The notes under the pieces: model-generated
Told to the model about the DNA's origin: nothing
Seen by the model: only the letters and a program-made list of their open reading frames with translations
Database searches by the model: none
Source of the DNA: Blautia liquoris
Lineage (GTDB): Bacteria > Bacillota > Clostridia > Lachnospirales > Lachnospiraceae
Reading direction: 5' to 3'
DNA: 64,000 nucleotides
Assembly (NCBI RefSeq): GCF_015159595.1
Contig: NZ_CP063304.1
Coordinates: forward strand, 2,294,001-2,358,000
Shown: one piece after another, positions 1 through 9,415 of the stretch
Layout of the letters: each line of letters begins with the position of its first letter
How positions within the stretch are numbered: the stretch's first letter is position 1
Translations under genes and position numbers: made by a program

Positions 1-601
1 CATATAAAGTCGGATCCACACTGGTGATAGCCGCAAGAAGCAGTACTGTATTATATCCCATACCTTTCCAGACATCCGAACCAATGATAATTGAGCGAAA
101 ATATCTGTTACTCACAAGAAAGGCAATCGGTGATGTATGAAAAAGACTGTTCAGTACATTATTCACGACACCGTCATAGGCAAAAATTTCAAGTATCATC
201 CCGGCCAGGATTGCCCAGGAAAAAAAATATGGGATAAATACAATCGTCTGGACGCTCCGTTTAAACCAGCTTTTTGTAACTTCATTTAACATGAGAGACA
301 AAATCAATGGAACCAGAATACTAAGTATAATTTTAAAGAATGCAATAATAATCGTGTTCACAAATGCCTGCCTGAAGCTTGGCATTGTAAAGATATACTT
401 AAATTGTGCAAGCCCCACAAAGTCTGACTCCCGAAATCCAATCAGCGGTTTATAATCCTGAAAAGCCATAACCAGACCAAAGATTGGGAAATATGCGAAT
501 ATGGCAGTAGAAATCACTGCGGGCAGCAGCATAAGATGCAGCTGCCCAGTGTTATAGAGACCCCTCTTTTTCTTTTTTTGTTTTTGTCTTAACTTTGTCA
601 T
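1..601 (-). CDS. Sugar ABC transporter permease, LplB type (3' part beyond left edge)
   Basis: This is the N-terminal 200 residues of a binding-protein-dependent permease; the gene runs off the left edge. The start is the ATG at 601, behind GGGAGGCC. A basic stretch (KQKKKKRG) precedes the first membrane helix (HLMLLPAVISTAIFAYFP). FQDYKPLIGF and the helices at about residues 85-105 and 120-140 match the LplB/YteP-type family (COG4209), which imports complex oligosaccharides. The EAA loop that would contact the ATPase lies outside the window. It follows the binding lipoprotein at 615-2354 by 13 nt, so the two are one transcription unit. The substrate is unknown; the GH30 upstream hints at a beta-linked plant oligosaccharide. 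The family assignment is firm. Confidence 0.93.
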   Translation of the reverse strand, partial: MTKLRQKQKKKKRGLYNTGQLHLMLLPAVISTAIFAYFPIFGLVMAFQDYKPLIGFRESDFVGLAQFKYIFTMPSFRQAFVNTIIIAFFKIILSILVPLILSLMLNEVTKSWFKRSVQTIVFIPYFFSWAILAGMILEIFAYDGVVNNVLNSLFHTSPIAFLVSNRYFRSIIIGSDVWKGMGYNTVLLLAAITSVDPTLY

Positions 602-614
602 AGCGGCCTCCCTA

Positions 615-2354
615 TTATTTCTTTTGTTCTTTATACCAGTTATTTACTTCCTTCGAAATCTCATCGCCACCTTGTGCCTTCCACTGTTTTACATATTTAT
701 CAAATTCTGATACAGATGATTCTCCCATAATCATACTGATAAATGTGTTATCTCTCAGCTTGTCAAGCTCTGCTTTTTTCGAGACCATGGCGGGGGTGCT
801 GATGTAAACCTCATCATAGATGGTGTCAGCGCTTTCAACCGTTTTGATCATATTGGCAACACCGCCGTCGGGATCAAGTCTGCTGAAATATGTCCCCCAT
901 GCAGCACCATCATCCGGGTTTTTCTTATAATTCAGATATTGTGACCAGGCTCCCCAGAACTCATTATTCTCAAGACCTTCTTTCGATGTAATTGAAGTTT
1001 TCCCGGCGTCGACTAACTCATTAATCTTTTTATAGTTATCTCTCAGTGAAGTCGGATAATAGACACGGTACGGAAGCCAGGTATATACATAACTGTCAAG
1101 TTCTTTTTTCTGTTCATCCGTCATTTTTTCCTGAACTTCCGGATTCGTATTCTTGGATTCATACTGAAGAGACCAGTACATCATCTTGAAGATTGCTTCC
1201 GGGTGCTTGAAATCACGTCCTGCGACAACAAAGTTATTGACCGGATAGCGGTCAATCATAATCTTTGGCTGTTTTCCATCCGGGGAAAGATTCGGCCCGA
1301 TCACCCAGTCGGCATCCGGATGCTCTGTTTTGTTACTGTTAAGCGGCCAGTTTGGAACCCACCAGGAACCCGGAACAATCGCATACTTTCCTGCGACAAT
1401 ATCATTTACCACTGGTGAATCTGCAGCCCAGATATCATATGCGGCAAAGTCTTTCGCAAAGTAACCCTTGTCATACCACTCATTCAGCTTTGTCAGAGTT
1501 GTCTTGATTCCCTCATCAATACCCGCATACTGCAGTTTTCCATCTTTATCATACCATCCGTCATTCCATGACTCATATGCATGGAAGAATGGAGAAAAAT
1601 CAGCCAGCTGAGCATCTACATAGTTCTTACAGGCTGGAAGTACAGGACCACCTGTCTTTCCGTCTCCGTCATAGTCTGTCTTCTGAAGTTTATCACAGAG
1701 TTCTTCAAACTCGTCAATTGTCTTCGGAAGCTGATCCTTCGAAGTAATCCCTACTGTCTTTAGCTGCGTCATGTTATAAAGCATCTGAGACGTCATCTGT
1801 GCCGGGTCAGTACCCATTGGCAGGCCATAAAGCTTCCCGTCTTTCTTTCCGACGTCGATGAACTTTCCATCATAATTGTAAACCTTATCCAGTTCCTCAC
1901 AACTGTACTTCTTGTATACGTCAGACAGATCTGCCAGTCCTCCCTGGCTTGTCAGATCTTCAAAATCATTTGGACTGATCATCATCACATCTGGTAGATT
2001 ACCGGCCGCCAGCTCTGCACCAAACTTCTGCTGGAACTGATCGGCATTTACAATCCAGTCGTATATAAGGTTAATATTCAGATCCTCTTTCAGTTTTTTC
2101 ACAGCAGTTGACGTCTCCGGTGTCACATCCTTCGGAGTATTCGGATTCTCTGACTCTCGATACTGCAGAACAACATGCACATCCACCGGCTTGTCATATT
2201 TTTCCGTCAATAATTCTTCCGCAGTTTTCCCGGAATCATCCTTCCTTGAACTCTCCCCTTTTGACGCAGGCTCCGGTTTTTCCTGTCCACATCCGGCGAG
2301 ACTTACAGCAGAAAGTGCTGACAAAAGTAAAATCGTTACAAGTTTCTTTTTCAT
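615..2354 (-). CDS. Large extracellular sugar-binding lipoprotein (family 1 solute-binding protein)
   Basis: A 579-residue lipoprotein with signal sequence MKKKLVTILLLSALSAVSLAGC. The lipobox LAGC puts the mature cysteine at residue 22, anchored outside the membrane. Its size (over 500 aa) and the acidic loop DYDGDGKTGG, resembling the calcium-binding loop of LplA-type proteins, fit the binding proteins that partner LplB/YtcP permeases. The aromatic-rich stretch around AYESWNDGWYDKDG is typical of sugar-stacking sites. The ribosome site is GGGAGG, 7 nt upstream of the ATG. The permease follows by 13 nt and the GH30 gene lies 116 nt upstream. The ligand is unknown. Confidence 0.93.
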   Translation of the reverse strand: MKKKLVTILLLSALSAVSLAGCGQEKPEPASKGESSRKDDSGKTAEELLTEKYDKPVDVHVVLQYRESENPNTPKDVTPETSTAVKKLKEDLNINLIYDWIVNADQFQQKFGAELAAGNLPDVMMISPNDFEDLTSQGGLADLSDVYKKYSCEELDKVYNYDGKFIDVGKKDGKLYGLPMGTDPAQMTSQMLYNMTQLKTVGITSKDQLPKTIDEFEELCDKLQKTDYDGDGKTGGPVLPACKNYVDAQLADFSPFFHAYESWNDGWYDKDGKLQYAGIDEGIKTTLTKLNEWYDKGYFAKDFAAYDIWAADSPVVNDIVAGKYAIVPGSWWVPNWPLNSNKTEHPDADWVIGPNLSPDGKQPKIMIDRYPVNNFVVAGRDFKHPEAIFKMMYWSLQYESKNTNPEVQEKMTDEQKKELDSYVYTWLPYRVYYPTSLRDNYKKINELVDAGKTSITSKEGLENNEFWGAWSQYLNYKKNPDDGAAWGTYFSRLDPDGGVANMIKTVESADTIYDEVYISTPAMVSKKAELDKLRDNTFISMIMGESSVSEFDKYVKQWKAQGGDEISKEVNNWYKEQKK

Positions 2355-2407
2355 ACAATGATCCTCCCGTTTTGATATTTTATGTAGTACTTCTCTTCAT
2401 CATAGTT

Positions 2408-2436
2408 ATAATATACCAAATAGAGTTCATATTTAA
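2408..2436 (-). promoter_or_regulatory. Candidate promoter of the lipoprotein-permease unit
   Basis: On the minus strand a TATTAT -10 (2408-2413) lies 17 nt downstream of a weak -35 TTAAAT (2431-2436), about 55 nt before the lipoprotein start. The weak -35 would suit an activator such as the adjacent YesN-like regulator. This is inference from spacing only. Confidence 0.4.
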
Positions 2437-2470
2437 GTCATTATTGTGCATGAATACGAGATAATTGTGT

Positions 2471-3757
2471 TTAAATATTCTTCTCACCCACAAACGTAAC
2501 AACACTTCTCGGCGATAAAAGAATCTTATACTTTCTACTTTCAGAGACAATATCATGTCCCCGTTCCATATTCAGGCTGTCGTTTGTAATATAAGGGGTC
2601 AGGCCAGCCGAATCAAAACCTTCCGGAAATAGATTTAATTCTGCCGTACTGTCACGGTCATTCACTACAACGATAGTGAACTCATCGGTATCCGGATTTC
2701 TATAGGCGGAGAGATACACACCTTTCATTGGACGATCCTCTGTCCCGATCCTCACGTATCCCGGCCGTATGAATTTACTGTAATTTCCGAAGGCATAATA
2801 TCTTTTCGTAAGCTGATAGGTGTCTGTATCCTTATATACATTAATCAATCCCTCATCATTGTCTCCGGGGATCGCCCCGGTCCAGTAGAGCCAGGCATTG
2901 ACATCAGCCTCCGTCATAAAATGATGTATCTGTTTCGCAAACTTCAGGCCGGAAGTCATTCCTGTGTCATAGGAGTTCACCTGAGAAACCTCCGTCATCC
3001 ATACCCTTTTTCCTTTATCTACAGCCAGTTGAAATGATTTCGCCGGAAGCTCTCTATTCACGATCGGGACAGGGTAATTGTGCGCGGCGACTATATCAAT
3101 TCTCTCACAGGCATCTGGATCATTCAGAGCATCCTTTGTAAGCTTTTCCGACCACCAAGAAGGCTCCGCCGCAATCACTTTTGTATCTTCAACCCCCTGA
3201 GCAGTCATTTCCTGTTTTAGATAATCCCGCAGGAAAACCCGGATATTCGTCGAATTCCACTGACAGGAATCCCATGATAGAAACTTCATGGAATTCGGCT
3301 CATTGCACATGGATATCGCATAAAAATCAATTCCAAACTGCTCGCGGTATTCCCTGATACATCCAGAAAGCAGTTTTGCGTAATCTGCATAATATTTCGG
3401 TTTCAGATATCCACCGTGAGTGGTGCTGTTATTGGTCTTCATCCAGGCAGGCGGACTCCAGTTCGTCGCAATTATTTTGTCAACACCTCTTTTCTCTGCC
3501 TGCTGCATTACCCAGACCTGGTCAAACCTTTCATTAAAATCGTATTCTCCCGGTGCGGGGTTAAAACCTGCGAATATCTCTCCACGAAATACGGATGCAC
3601 CAATACCTTTCTCCTGATCAAAGAGCAGATCCATGATCTTTGATCGTACAGGCTCTGACAGTTCATAGATTGCACCGGACCAGTCGGCCTGGGATACCCC
3701 AAATCCGTCAATTTCCTGTTTTACATCATTCCATCGAACCGTGACAGTCTTCTCCAT
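2471..3757 (-). CDS. Intracellular glycoside hydrolase family 30-like enzyme
   Basis: A 428-residue TIM-barrel hydrolase with a small C-terminal beta domain. The start is the ATG at 3757 behind AAAGGAG; a longer reading exists but would run 114 nt further into the upstream regulator. GH30 hallmarks are visible: substrate loop NWSPPAWMKTN (about 99-109), acid/base Glu153 in CNEPNS, nucleophile Glu256 in WMTEVSQ, then LYWTGAIPGDN and the YAFGNYSKFIRPGY strand leading into the beta domain. There is no signal peptide, so imported oligosaccharides are probably cut in the cytoplasm. GH30 enzymes act on beta-xylosidic, beta-glucosidic or beta-fucosidic bonds; the subfamily cannot be settled by eye. 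It overlaps the response regulator by 32 nt, implying coupled expression. Confidence 0.85.
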   Translation of the reverse strand: MEKTVTVRWNDVKQEIDGFGVSQADWSGAIYELSEPVRSKIMDLLFDQEKGIGASVFRGEIFAGFNPAPGEYDFNERFDQVWVMQQAEKRGVDKIIATNWSPPAWMKTNNSTTHGGYLKPKYYADYAKLLSGCIREYREQFGIDFYAISMCNEPNSMKFLSWDSCQWNSTNIRVFLRDYLKQEMTAQGVEDTKVIAAEPSWWSEKLTKDALNDPDACERIDIVAAHNYPVPIVNRELPAKSFQLAVDKGKRVWMTEVSQVNSYDTGMTSGLKFAKQIHHFMTEADVNAWLYWTGAIPGDNDEGLINVYKDTDTYQLTKRYYAFGNYSKFIRPGYVRIGTEDRPMKGVYLSAYRNPDTDEFTIVVVNDRDSTAELNLFPEGFDSAGLTPYITNDSLNMERGHDIVSESRKYKILLSPRSVVTFVGEKNI

Positions 3758-5147
3758 ACATAAGCTCCTTTCTATAACTTTGCTTTTTATATTTTTCTCG
3801 ATATTGTTTCGGCGTTTTTCCAGTCTTTTCTTTGAAAACCCGGCCAAAATAATGTTCATCGGAATATCCAACTTGTGCTGCCACCCAGTAAACGGGCTGA
3901 TTCGTCTCGATGAGATAACTTTTTGCAGACTGAATTCTCATATTATTCAGATAAGTAACATAAGTCTCCCCCGTAATTTTCTTGAAACTTCTTGAAAAAT
4001 AGCTGCGGCTCATTCCACACAAATGTAAAACATCCTCAAGTGTAAGGTCCTGATCCATATGCTCTCTTGTATATATCATTGCTTTATGAATCAAGTCAAC
4101 CGTATCTGGATCGAGTTTTATATTTCCAATTTTTTCGAGAACCCCAACTCGAATTTCGTCGAACCACACTTTCCACTGATACCACCATTTGAAAAGAGAA
4201 ACTTCATCAAAATAACAGGAAATATCTTTTCCCGAAAAATCAGACCAGAACAGATTGAAATGATAGAAGACTGCTGTCCGTTCCTCCGGGATCAGGCCGA
4301 CATATTTTACTTCATCAAGAACCTTATTATATTCGTCTACATCTGTAATAAACCTCGTGCTTCTCGTCATCTGGAGAATCTCTTCTCTGGAGATACCCGG
4401 TCTTTCTTTTTGTATCTTTGGATAAATGTAACTGTAGTGAAAGCGCCCTGGTCTTCTGTCAGAAAATACTCTTCTCTTCAGTGCGGTCTGTAAAACATGT
4501 TTGAGTTGATCATATGTAACATCTTTCACCTGTTTTACTTCAAAGAGTGTCGAGTCATCCAAGTCATAATGTTCTATGATACCTTTCAGTTGTATTACAT
4601 TACATTCCCCGGAGAAAAGGAGTTGATTTTCACTTAAAGCTTCGTAAGAGATCTGTTCTTTGTCCAATAAAGCTGTAACCTCATCATGCTTCATATGATC
4701 TGCAAACTCCCAGATATAAATCGTATGCCATTCAATGGTTCTCTTTTTGACTTTTGATTCGTAGCGTGTGTTGAGATATCTCCTTTTTACACTCTTCATG
4801 AATGTATCAACATTTTCCTCTTCGATCTGTGCTTTCGTGATATAATCCAGAATTCCGACACGAAGCGCGTTCTGTATCATCTCAAATTCCTGGTGCATAG
4901 TGAGGACCACAATCTGTACTTCTGGACAAACCTCCTTTACCCTAACCAGAAATGATATGCCCGACAGCCCCGGCATCTCCAAATCAGAAAAGAGAAGGTC
5001 TACCTGATTCATCTCCATAAATTGAATGGTCTCCTCGCTGCTTCCGGAATCGCCCACTACTTTCATATCATATTTTTCCCAATCAATCAGACCTATAATT
5101 CCACGGCGGACCAGCTTTTCATCATCCACAACATATACATTAATCAT
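3726..5147 (-). CDS. Response regulator, YesN/AraC type
   Basis: About 473 residues: an N-terminal receiver domain with the acidic pair in VVDDEK, phospho-acceptor Asp55 in LLFSDLEMPG and the TMH switch region; a middle region of unknown fold; and a C-terminal pair of AraC helix-turn-helices (LEDVLHLCGMSRSYFSRSFK and VAAQVGYSDEHYFGRVFK) ending KTPKQYREKYKK. Two ATGs lie 6 nt apart. The second (5147) is preferred because GGGGG sits 7 nt before it, while the first abuts that site. It lies directly behind the sensor kinase and overlaps the GH30 start. It likely activates the local GH30/ABC genes, as YesN relatives do for adjacent sugar operons. Confidence 0.93.
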   Translation of the reverse strand: MINVYVVDDEKLVRRGIIGLIDWEKYDMKVVGDSGSSEETIQFMEMNQVDLLFSDLEMPGLSGISFLVRVKEVCPEVQIVVLTMHQEFEMIQNALRVGILDYITKAQIEEENVDTFMKSVKRRYLNTRYESKVKKRTIEWHTIYIWEFADHMKHDEVTALLDKEQISYEALSENQLLFSGECNVIQLKGIIEHYDLDDSTLFEVKQVKDVTYDQLKHVLQTALKRRVFSDRRPGRFHYSYIYPKIQKERPGISREEILQMTRSTRFITDVDEYNKVLDEVKYVGLIPEERTAVFYHFNLFWSDFSGKDISCYFDEVSLFKWWYQWKVWFDEIRVGVLEKIGNIKLDPDTVDLIHKAMIYTREHMDQDLTLEDVLHLCGMSRSYFSRSFKKITGETYVTYLNNMRIQSAKSYLIETNQPVYWVAAQVGYSDEHYFGRVFKEKTGKTPKQYREKYKKQSYRKELMYGEDCHGSME

Positions 5148-5149
5148 GG

Positions 5150-6934
5150 TCATACCCCCTTAGAAATGATCCAGTCATCTGTAATCTTATCAGCCATAAA
5201 GGGAATCCGGATCTCTACCATATTGACACCATCTTCCATACTCTCTGCTCTCAGATCAAATTGATCGCCAAAACGGTCTTCAAGCATCCTTGCTACATAC
5301 TGAAGACCAATACCATTCGATGAGCTGTCGTTTTTCTGTACCAGCACATCATGAAACTTTTCCATATTTATCGGTTGCCCAACATTTTTTACGATCACTG
5401 CTATCTTGCCATTCGCCAGAAGCTCTATGTCAATCTGGATCTTACCGTGATCAGAACCACTGTGAAGAATCGCATTTTCAACGAGGGGCTGAAGAACAAA
5501 GCGGGGAAGCTCAGCCTGCAGTACTTCCGGATGTTTTCCTGTATTGATATGGAAATCAATATCATATTTCAGCTGCTGCAAAGTAATATAAGCCCGGATG
5601 GCTTCCAATTCACCTTCTAGGGTAGCTTTCGGACTCCTTGACATATTGTAAAGAAGTAATTTATTCAGAGAAGTGATAAAATGAACCATTTCCTTATCAC
5701 TTTTTCCGGCCGCATACCATTTTAGTGTGTCCAGGGTATTATATAGGAAATGGGGATTAATCTTCCCCATGACCTCTTTGATCTCAAGCTTTGAGCGTTG
5801 TTTTTCCTCTGCCTGTACTTTATTCATTAAAAGAAGAATGTTCTTCTTCATATTCGTAAACAGTGTAAAATTCTCGTCAAACTCCTGGATATTCATCTGT
5901 TCCAGTTTGGTCTCGGCATCGTCATCCATCGTAATCCTCTGAAGCTGCTTTTCAAATTTGACAAATGGCCTGTAGATACTTTTCCATTGAACAAAAGACA
6001 TCAGAATACAGACCAGCACGGCAAGGATCGTGATAAATCCGAAGTTGATTGCCATTCCATAGATCTGCCGGTAGTATTCATGCTCGGGAATCCACAGATG
6101 TATCTTCCAGTTTCCTTTTTCTTTCTTTTCATAGACCTTATATTGATGTTTATCTTCGCTGAACTTTTTTGTATAATGTTCTGTCTTAGAATAAAGGGGA
6201 ACCAATTTTTGATCGGATGAATACATTGTCCTGCCGTCATCGGATTCTATGAGCAATATGGTGTGCATACCCATAACATTTTCCGGGAACATAGTCTGAA
6301 GATACCGAAATCCGGACTCCATATAGATATAAACCTTTCCATACTGCTCGTCACTCTTATAAGGCCGGAGCAGGGAAAGGCTCTGATAAGAGGCTGCTTT
6401 CGACTGGGATGGATGCGGGCCGTAAAAAGTGACATCCTTCCACTTACAGAGATAGTCCTTCTCCTCTGGAAGTTTTCCATCAGCCAGGGAAGAAACATTA
6501 ATTTTCACCGGATCTTTATGTCCGGGTTCTGCCCAGAGATAAGTCAGATTACTGATCGATGAATTAGCCGCTTCATAGTTCGCGATCTGTTCTCTCATAT
6601 AGATGAGAAGTTCACTCTTTTTAAGCATATCTTCATCCTCAAAATACTGGGGAAGATTCTTTCCCACCGTCCCATCTTCCCGCAAAAGCCAGGAGACTGA
6701 ATTCATGTTGTCCATCAGATTATTCATGTTATCGGATACAGTCTGCAGGACATTTTTCATGGTTTTGTCAACCTCCTTATGGTTTTCCTTATAAGACTGC
6801 CACAAGATCAGTCCTCCAACTGCAAGAAGTGGAATCACCACACCAAAAATCCAGACCTTTACAAGCCTCTTTGAAAATGACTTTTTCAGCCTGCTCTTTG
6901 CAGCATCTCGTTTTAAACCCCATAGTTTTTTCAT
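5150..6934 (-). CDS. Sensor histidine kinase, YesM type
   Basis: A 594-residue two-pass membrane kinase. The start at 6934 is chosen because GGGAGG lies 9 nt upstream; the ATG at 6943 directly abuts that site. Visible parts are a first helix (VWIFGVVIPLLAVGGLILW, about 28-46), a large extracellular sensor region of about 250 residues, a second helix (INFGFITILAVLVCILMSF), a HAMP-like linker, the His_kinase box KINPHFLYNTLDTL carrying the phospho-histidine, the N box (VLQPLVENAILHS) and a G box (SNGIGLQYVARM). It is paired with the response regulator immediately downstream. The ligand is unknown; relatives sense sugars or the state of the cognate transporter. Confidence 0.93.
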   Translation of the reverse strand: MKKLWGLKRDAAKSRLKKSFSKRLVKVWIFGVVIPLLAVGGLILWQSYKENHKEVDKTMKNVLQTVSDNMNNLMDNMNSVSWLLREDGTVGKNLPQYFEDEDMLKKSELLIYMREQIANYEAANSSISNLTYLWAEPGHKDPVKINVSSLADGKLPEEKDYLCKWKDVTFYGPHPSQSKAASYQSLSLLRPYKSDEQYGKVYIYMESGFRYLQTMFPENVMGMHTILLIESDDGRTMYSSDQKLVPLYSKTEHYTKKFSEDKHQYKVYEKKEKGNWKIHLWIPEHEYYRQIYGMAINFGFITILAVLVCILMSFVQWKSIYRPFVKFEKQLQRITMDDDAETKLEQMNIQEFDENFTLFTNMKKNILLLMNKVQAEEKQRSKLEIKEVMGKINPHFLYNTLDTLKWYAAGKSDKEMVHFITSLNKLLLYNMSRSPKATLEGELEAIRAYITLQQLKYDIDFHINTGKHPEVLQAELPRFVLQPLVENAILHSGSDHGKIQIDIELLANGKIAVIVKNVGQPINMEKFHDVLVQKNDSSSNGIGLQYVARMLEDRFGDQFDLRAESMEDGVNMVEIRIPFMADKITDDWIISKGV

Positions 6935-6958
6935 ATGTAACATCCTCCCACTTCCCCA

Positions 6959-6967
6959 ATTATAGCA
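6959..6967 (-). promoter_or_regulatory. Extended -10 promoter of the kinase operon
   Basis: The minus strand reads TGCTATAAT, a consensus extended -10, 25 nt before the kinase start. No good -35 is seen, which fits an extended -10 promoter. Confidence 0.55.
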
Positions 6968-7002
6968 AATTTTATACTCCTATGATACAAAAATACATGA
7001 AA

Positions 7003-7041
7003 GAGCTGTATCGGGAAAACTTCTTCTCCCAGATACAGCTC
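7003..7041 (-). terminator. Terminator closing the GH43/rhamnosidase operon
   Basis: Perfect 10-bp arms GAGCTGTATC/GATACAGCTC (7003-7012, 7032-7041), extended by three further pairs (GGG/CCC), enclose a 13-nt loop. On the minus strand they are followed by a loose T-rich stretch. The hairpin lies between the GH43 gene and the kinase promoter. Confidence 0.65.
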
Positions 7042-7086
7042 CTATATTACTCTCTTCTATTAAGTTTTCCCTTTACCTGACTACAC

Positions 7087-7158
7087 TTATTTTTTGATCG
7101 CTGCATACTGATCTGAAAGCTCCTGATAGGATCTTGCAGAGTCCCATCTAGCAGTTCT
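7087..7158 (-). pseudogene. Short in-frame coding-like tail after the GH43 stop
   Basis: Directly after the TAA of the GH43 gene, in the same frame, 23 more codons read as a plausible protein tail (RTARWDSARSYQELSDQYAAIKK) before a second TAA. It has no start or ribosome site. It could be the lost C-terminus of GH43 after a nonsense mutation, or the remnant C-terminus of a deleted sugar-binding lipoprotein, whose C-termini often look like this. It may also be chance. Confidence 0.3.
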
Positions 7159-9393
7159 TTAAATTGATTCTTTTCCCAAAATCGAAACTTCAGGAATTCC
7201 GATAACTGATTTACCTTCAGGAACGTTTACCGTGAATCGTATTGCTTTCACATTCTCCGTGTTGAATTCTGCGCGTAAACCCGCTCCGCGAACCACGTCC
7301 AAGAGAATTGTTTCACCGTCTTTTTTCTCCTGAACAAGATCGGTCTTCTCGTCTATCTCCAAATCAGGAATTGTAAATGTTCTTGTCACACTGTTATCTT
7401 CACAGATAAGCTCTATATTAGTGACAGTTTCAAAATACCGATCTTTATCGCTGGAATTATAGAACATAATACCTCTAGCCTTTACAGGCTCATTCATTGA
7501 CAGCAGAAAAGTAGAATCCTGTGTGATAAGAGTTTCTCTGATATACTGGTCGTTAAACCTTTTTGAAACCTTATTATTTATGGACAATAGCCCGTCAGTC
7601 ATATAGTCTGGTGAACTATTCTCTGCCAGCTGGCCCTTTTCAAGCTGCAAAGACATCCGATTCGGATTGAGCACAGTGTATTCCTTATTTACCCCAAATG
7701 TAGGCTGCTTTGATTTCGTCGGTCCGTTGACATGGAGCACATCAAGGTCTTCATTATTTTTATCCTTAATGGTCACCCAACGGCACTCGTCCAGCTGAAG
7801 ATGTCTGCCTGCATTCGCATTTCCATATTGGTTGTGGGCATGATAAGCAATAAATAATTTCTCTTCTCCACCGACATCAGCAATGACAAAAGAATGATGT
7901 CCGGGACCAGATACTGATTTATTCTCTCCCAAATCCGCGTTGAGCAAAGGCCCATTCTCACTTTGATCCAGTTTGCGGAAAGGTCCCATGGGACTCTCTG
8001 CGACAGCCTGTATTACACTGTACGCATTTTGAGTATATGATCCCATTGAAAATGAAAGATAATACAATCCGTTATGTTTAATCATGAATGGGCCTTCATT
8101 ACACTCGTTTGCGTTTAACTCATATTCGAATTTCTCTATTTCCTCACCATTGCTTGCAGCGACCCAGTCTTCTACCGTATAATAAGACGCATGGGACAAT
8201 ACGGTATAAGTCTCATATTTTGGTTTCAGCCAGTTTTCCATCTCCATGATTACATTACAATTGGGTGTAGCACTGCTCATCAGATATTTTTTACCAGTGT
8301 CTGGATCCTCATAGGGACTTAGATCAATATTGCGTATGAACTGCCCCTCTGGGAGATACTTTCCGTCAAAATACAGCAAATCTTCTTCAAGATTCAGACG
8401 GGCGGCTTCTCTCTTCACAGTACTTACATACTCGTCCATATCGAACAGCACATTTCTCGAATAAGTCTGTGGATAAAGTTTTTGGTCATAGGTATGAATA
8501 TTTTCAGATCCGCAGCTCGCTTCATCAAGAAAGTCAACTAACGTGAATGGTCCGGCAGGACTATCCGACGTTGCTGCAAGGGGAAGCTGTGCTACATATT
8601 CATCTGTGCCCACATCTTCCTTTGGCGGCGTAGCACTGAAATACATGATGTACTTTTCCAGGTCTTTATCATAAACAACTTCCGGTGCCCAGACCATCGT
8701 CCATCCTTTTTTCCCCTGTGACGCAAAGTTCAGACACTCCTCACCACCGGTCCAGTTCTCTAAATCTTTCGAAACATAATAATTAAATCCAACGGACGAT
8801 GTTGTTCCGTAAGCATAATATTTTCCATCTCGTTTCACATTATTAAGAATCATCGGATCAGCAAGTTCTGGCATATCCTCGTTATCACGCCACAGGTCTT
8901 TTTCCGATTCACTGTCATCGGAAGGGATCTCTGTGTATATTGTCTGTGTCTGACTATATGGGCTCAAGTGATTTGTATTGTCTGGCAGCCCGTCTGAAAC
9001 GCTGACTGAAAACAAGTATGCCGGTTTCTCATCGGATTTTACTATGAGTTCAAAATCGAATTCTCCCTGTCTTCCTTGAATAGAAAGACTGTCACGATCA
9101 TAATTAATATCAAATGCATGATCAGTATCATGAAAGGAAACGGCTGCATCCCTGATCGCATCCTCATCACCGGAAAAATTCACTTTCGCATGTACTTTAA
9201 ATTTTTCGCCAATCCTGGCTTTTCGTACACCGGAATTGAAACCCTGAAAATCTCCTTCTAAACTGATATTGTTTACTTCTGCATACGTCTGTTCCTCTGT
9301 CCCCATGGCAGATACCTCCTGAGCCGGAACCACATTTACAATAAGATGCATGCTTAAAATCAACGTCATTATTTTTCTAAAACCACCACTCAT
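7159..9393 (-). CDS. Secreted glycoside hydrolase family 43 protein with C-terminal beta domain
   Basis: A 744-residue protein. The start at 9393 is set by GGAGAGG 7 nt upstream and leaves a clean signal peptide (RKIMTLILSMHLIVNVVPAQEVSA, cleavage after VSA). An N-terminal beta-rich region of about 150 residues precedes a five-bladed GH43 domain. Candidate catalytic residues are the Asp in ELADPMIL, the Asp in SPYEDPDTGKKYL and the Glu in NEGPFMI. A C-terminal jelly-roll-like region ends IGIPEVSILGKESI. GH43 enzymes release L-arabinofuranose, D-xylose or galactose from plant polymers. It is the only hydrolase in this operon with an export signal, so it probably trims polymers outside the cell. 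It is the last gene after the GH106-like gene, 22 nt apart. Confidence 0.85.
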   Translation of the reverse strand: MSGGFRKIMTLILSMHLIVNVVPAQEVSAMGTEEQTYAEVNNISLEGDFQGFNSGVRKARIGEKFKVHAKVNFSGDEDAIRDAAVSFHDTDHAFDINYDRDSLSIQGRQGEFDFELIVKSDEKPAYLFSVSVSDGLPDNTNHLSPYSQTQTIYTEIPSDDSESEKDLWRDNEDMPELADPMILNNVKRDGKYYAYGTTSSVGFNYYVSKDLENWTGGEECLNFASQGKKGWTMVWAPEVVYDKDLEKYIMYFSATPPKEDVGTDEYVAQLPLAATSDSPAGPFTLVDFLDEASCGSENIHTYDQKLYPQTYSRNVLFDMDEYVSTVKREAARLNLEEDLLYFDGKYLPEGQFIRNIDLSPYEDPDTGKKYLMSSATPNCNVIMEMENWLKPKYETYTVLSHASYYTVEDWVAASNGEEIEKFEYELNANECNEGPFMIKHNGLYYLSFSMGSYTQNAYSVIQAVAESPMGPFRKLDQSENGPLLNADLGENKSVSGPGHHSFVIADVGGEEKLFIAYHAHNQYGNANAGRHLQLDECRWVTIKDKNNEDLDVLHVNGPTKSKQPTFGVNKEYTVLNPNRMSLQLEKGQLAENSSPDYMTDGLLSINNKVSKRFNDQYIRETLITQDSTFLLSMNEPVKARGIMFYNSSDKDRYFETVTNIELICEDNSVTRTFTIPDLEIDEKTDLVQEKKDGETILLDVVRGAGLRAEFNTENVKAIRFTVNVPEGKSVIGIPEVSILGKESI

Positions 9394-9415
9394 GCTATTA
9401 CCTCTCCTTCTCGTC

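Noticed and set aside
3758-3871. Longer N-terminus for the GH30 gene
   Set aside because: The extension would lie deep in the response-regulator gene, has no ribosome site and adds basic residues unlike the family.
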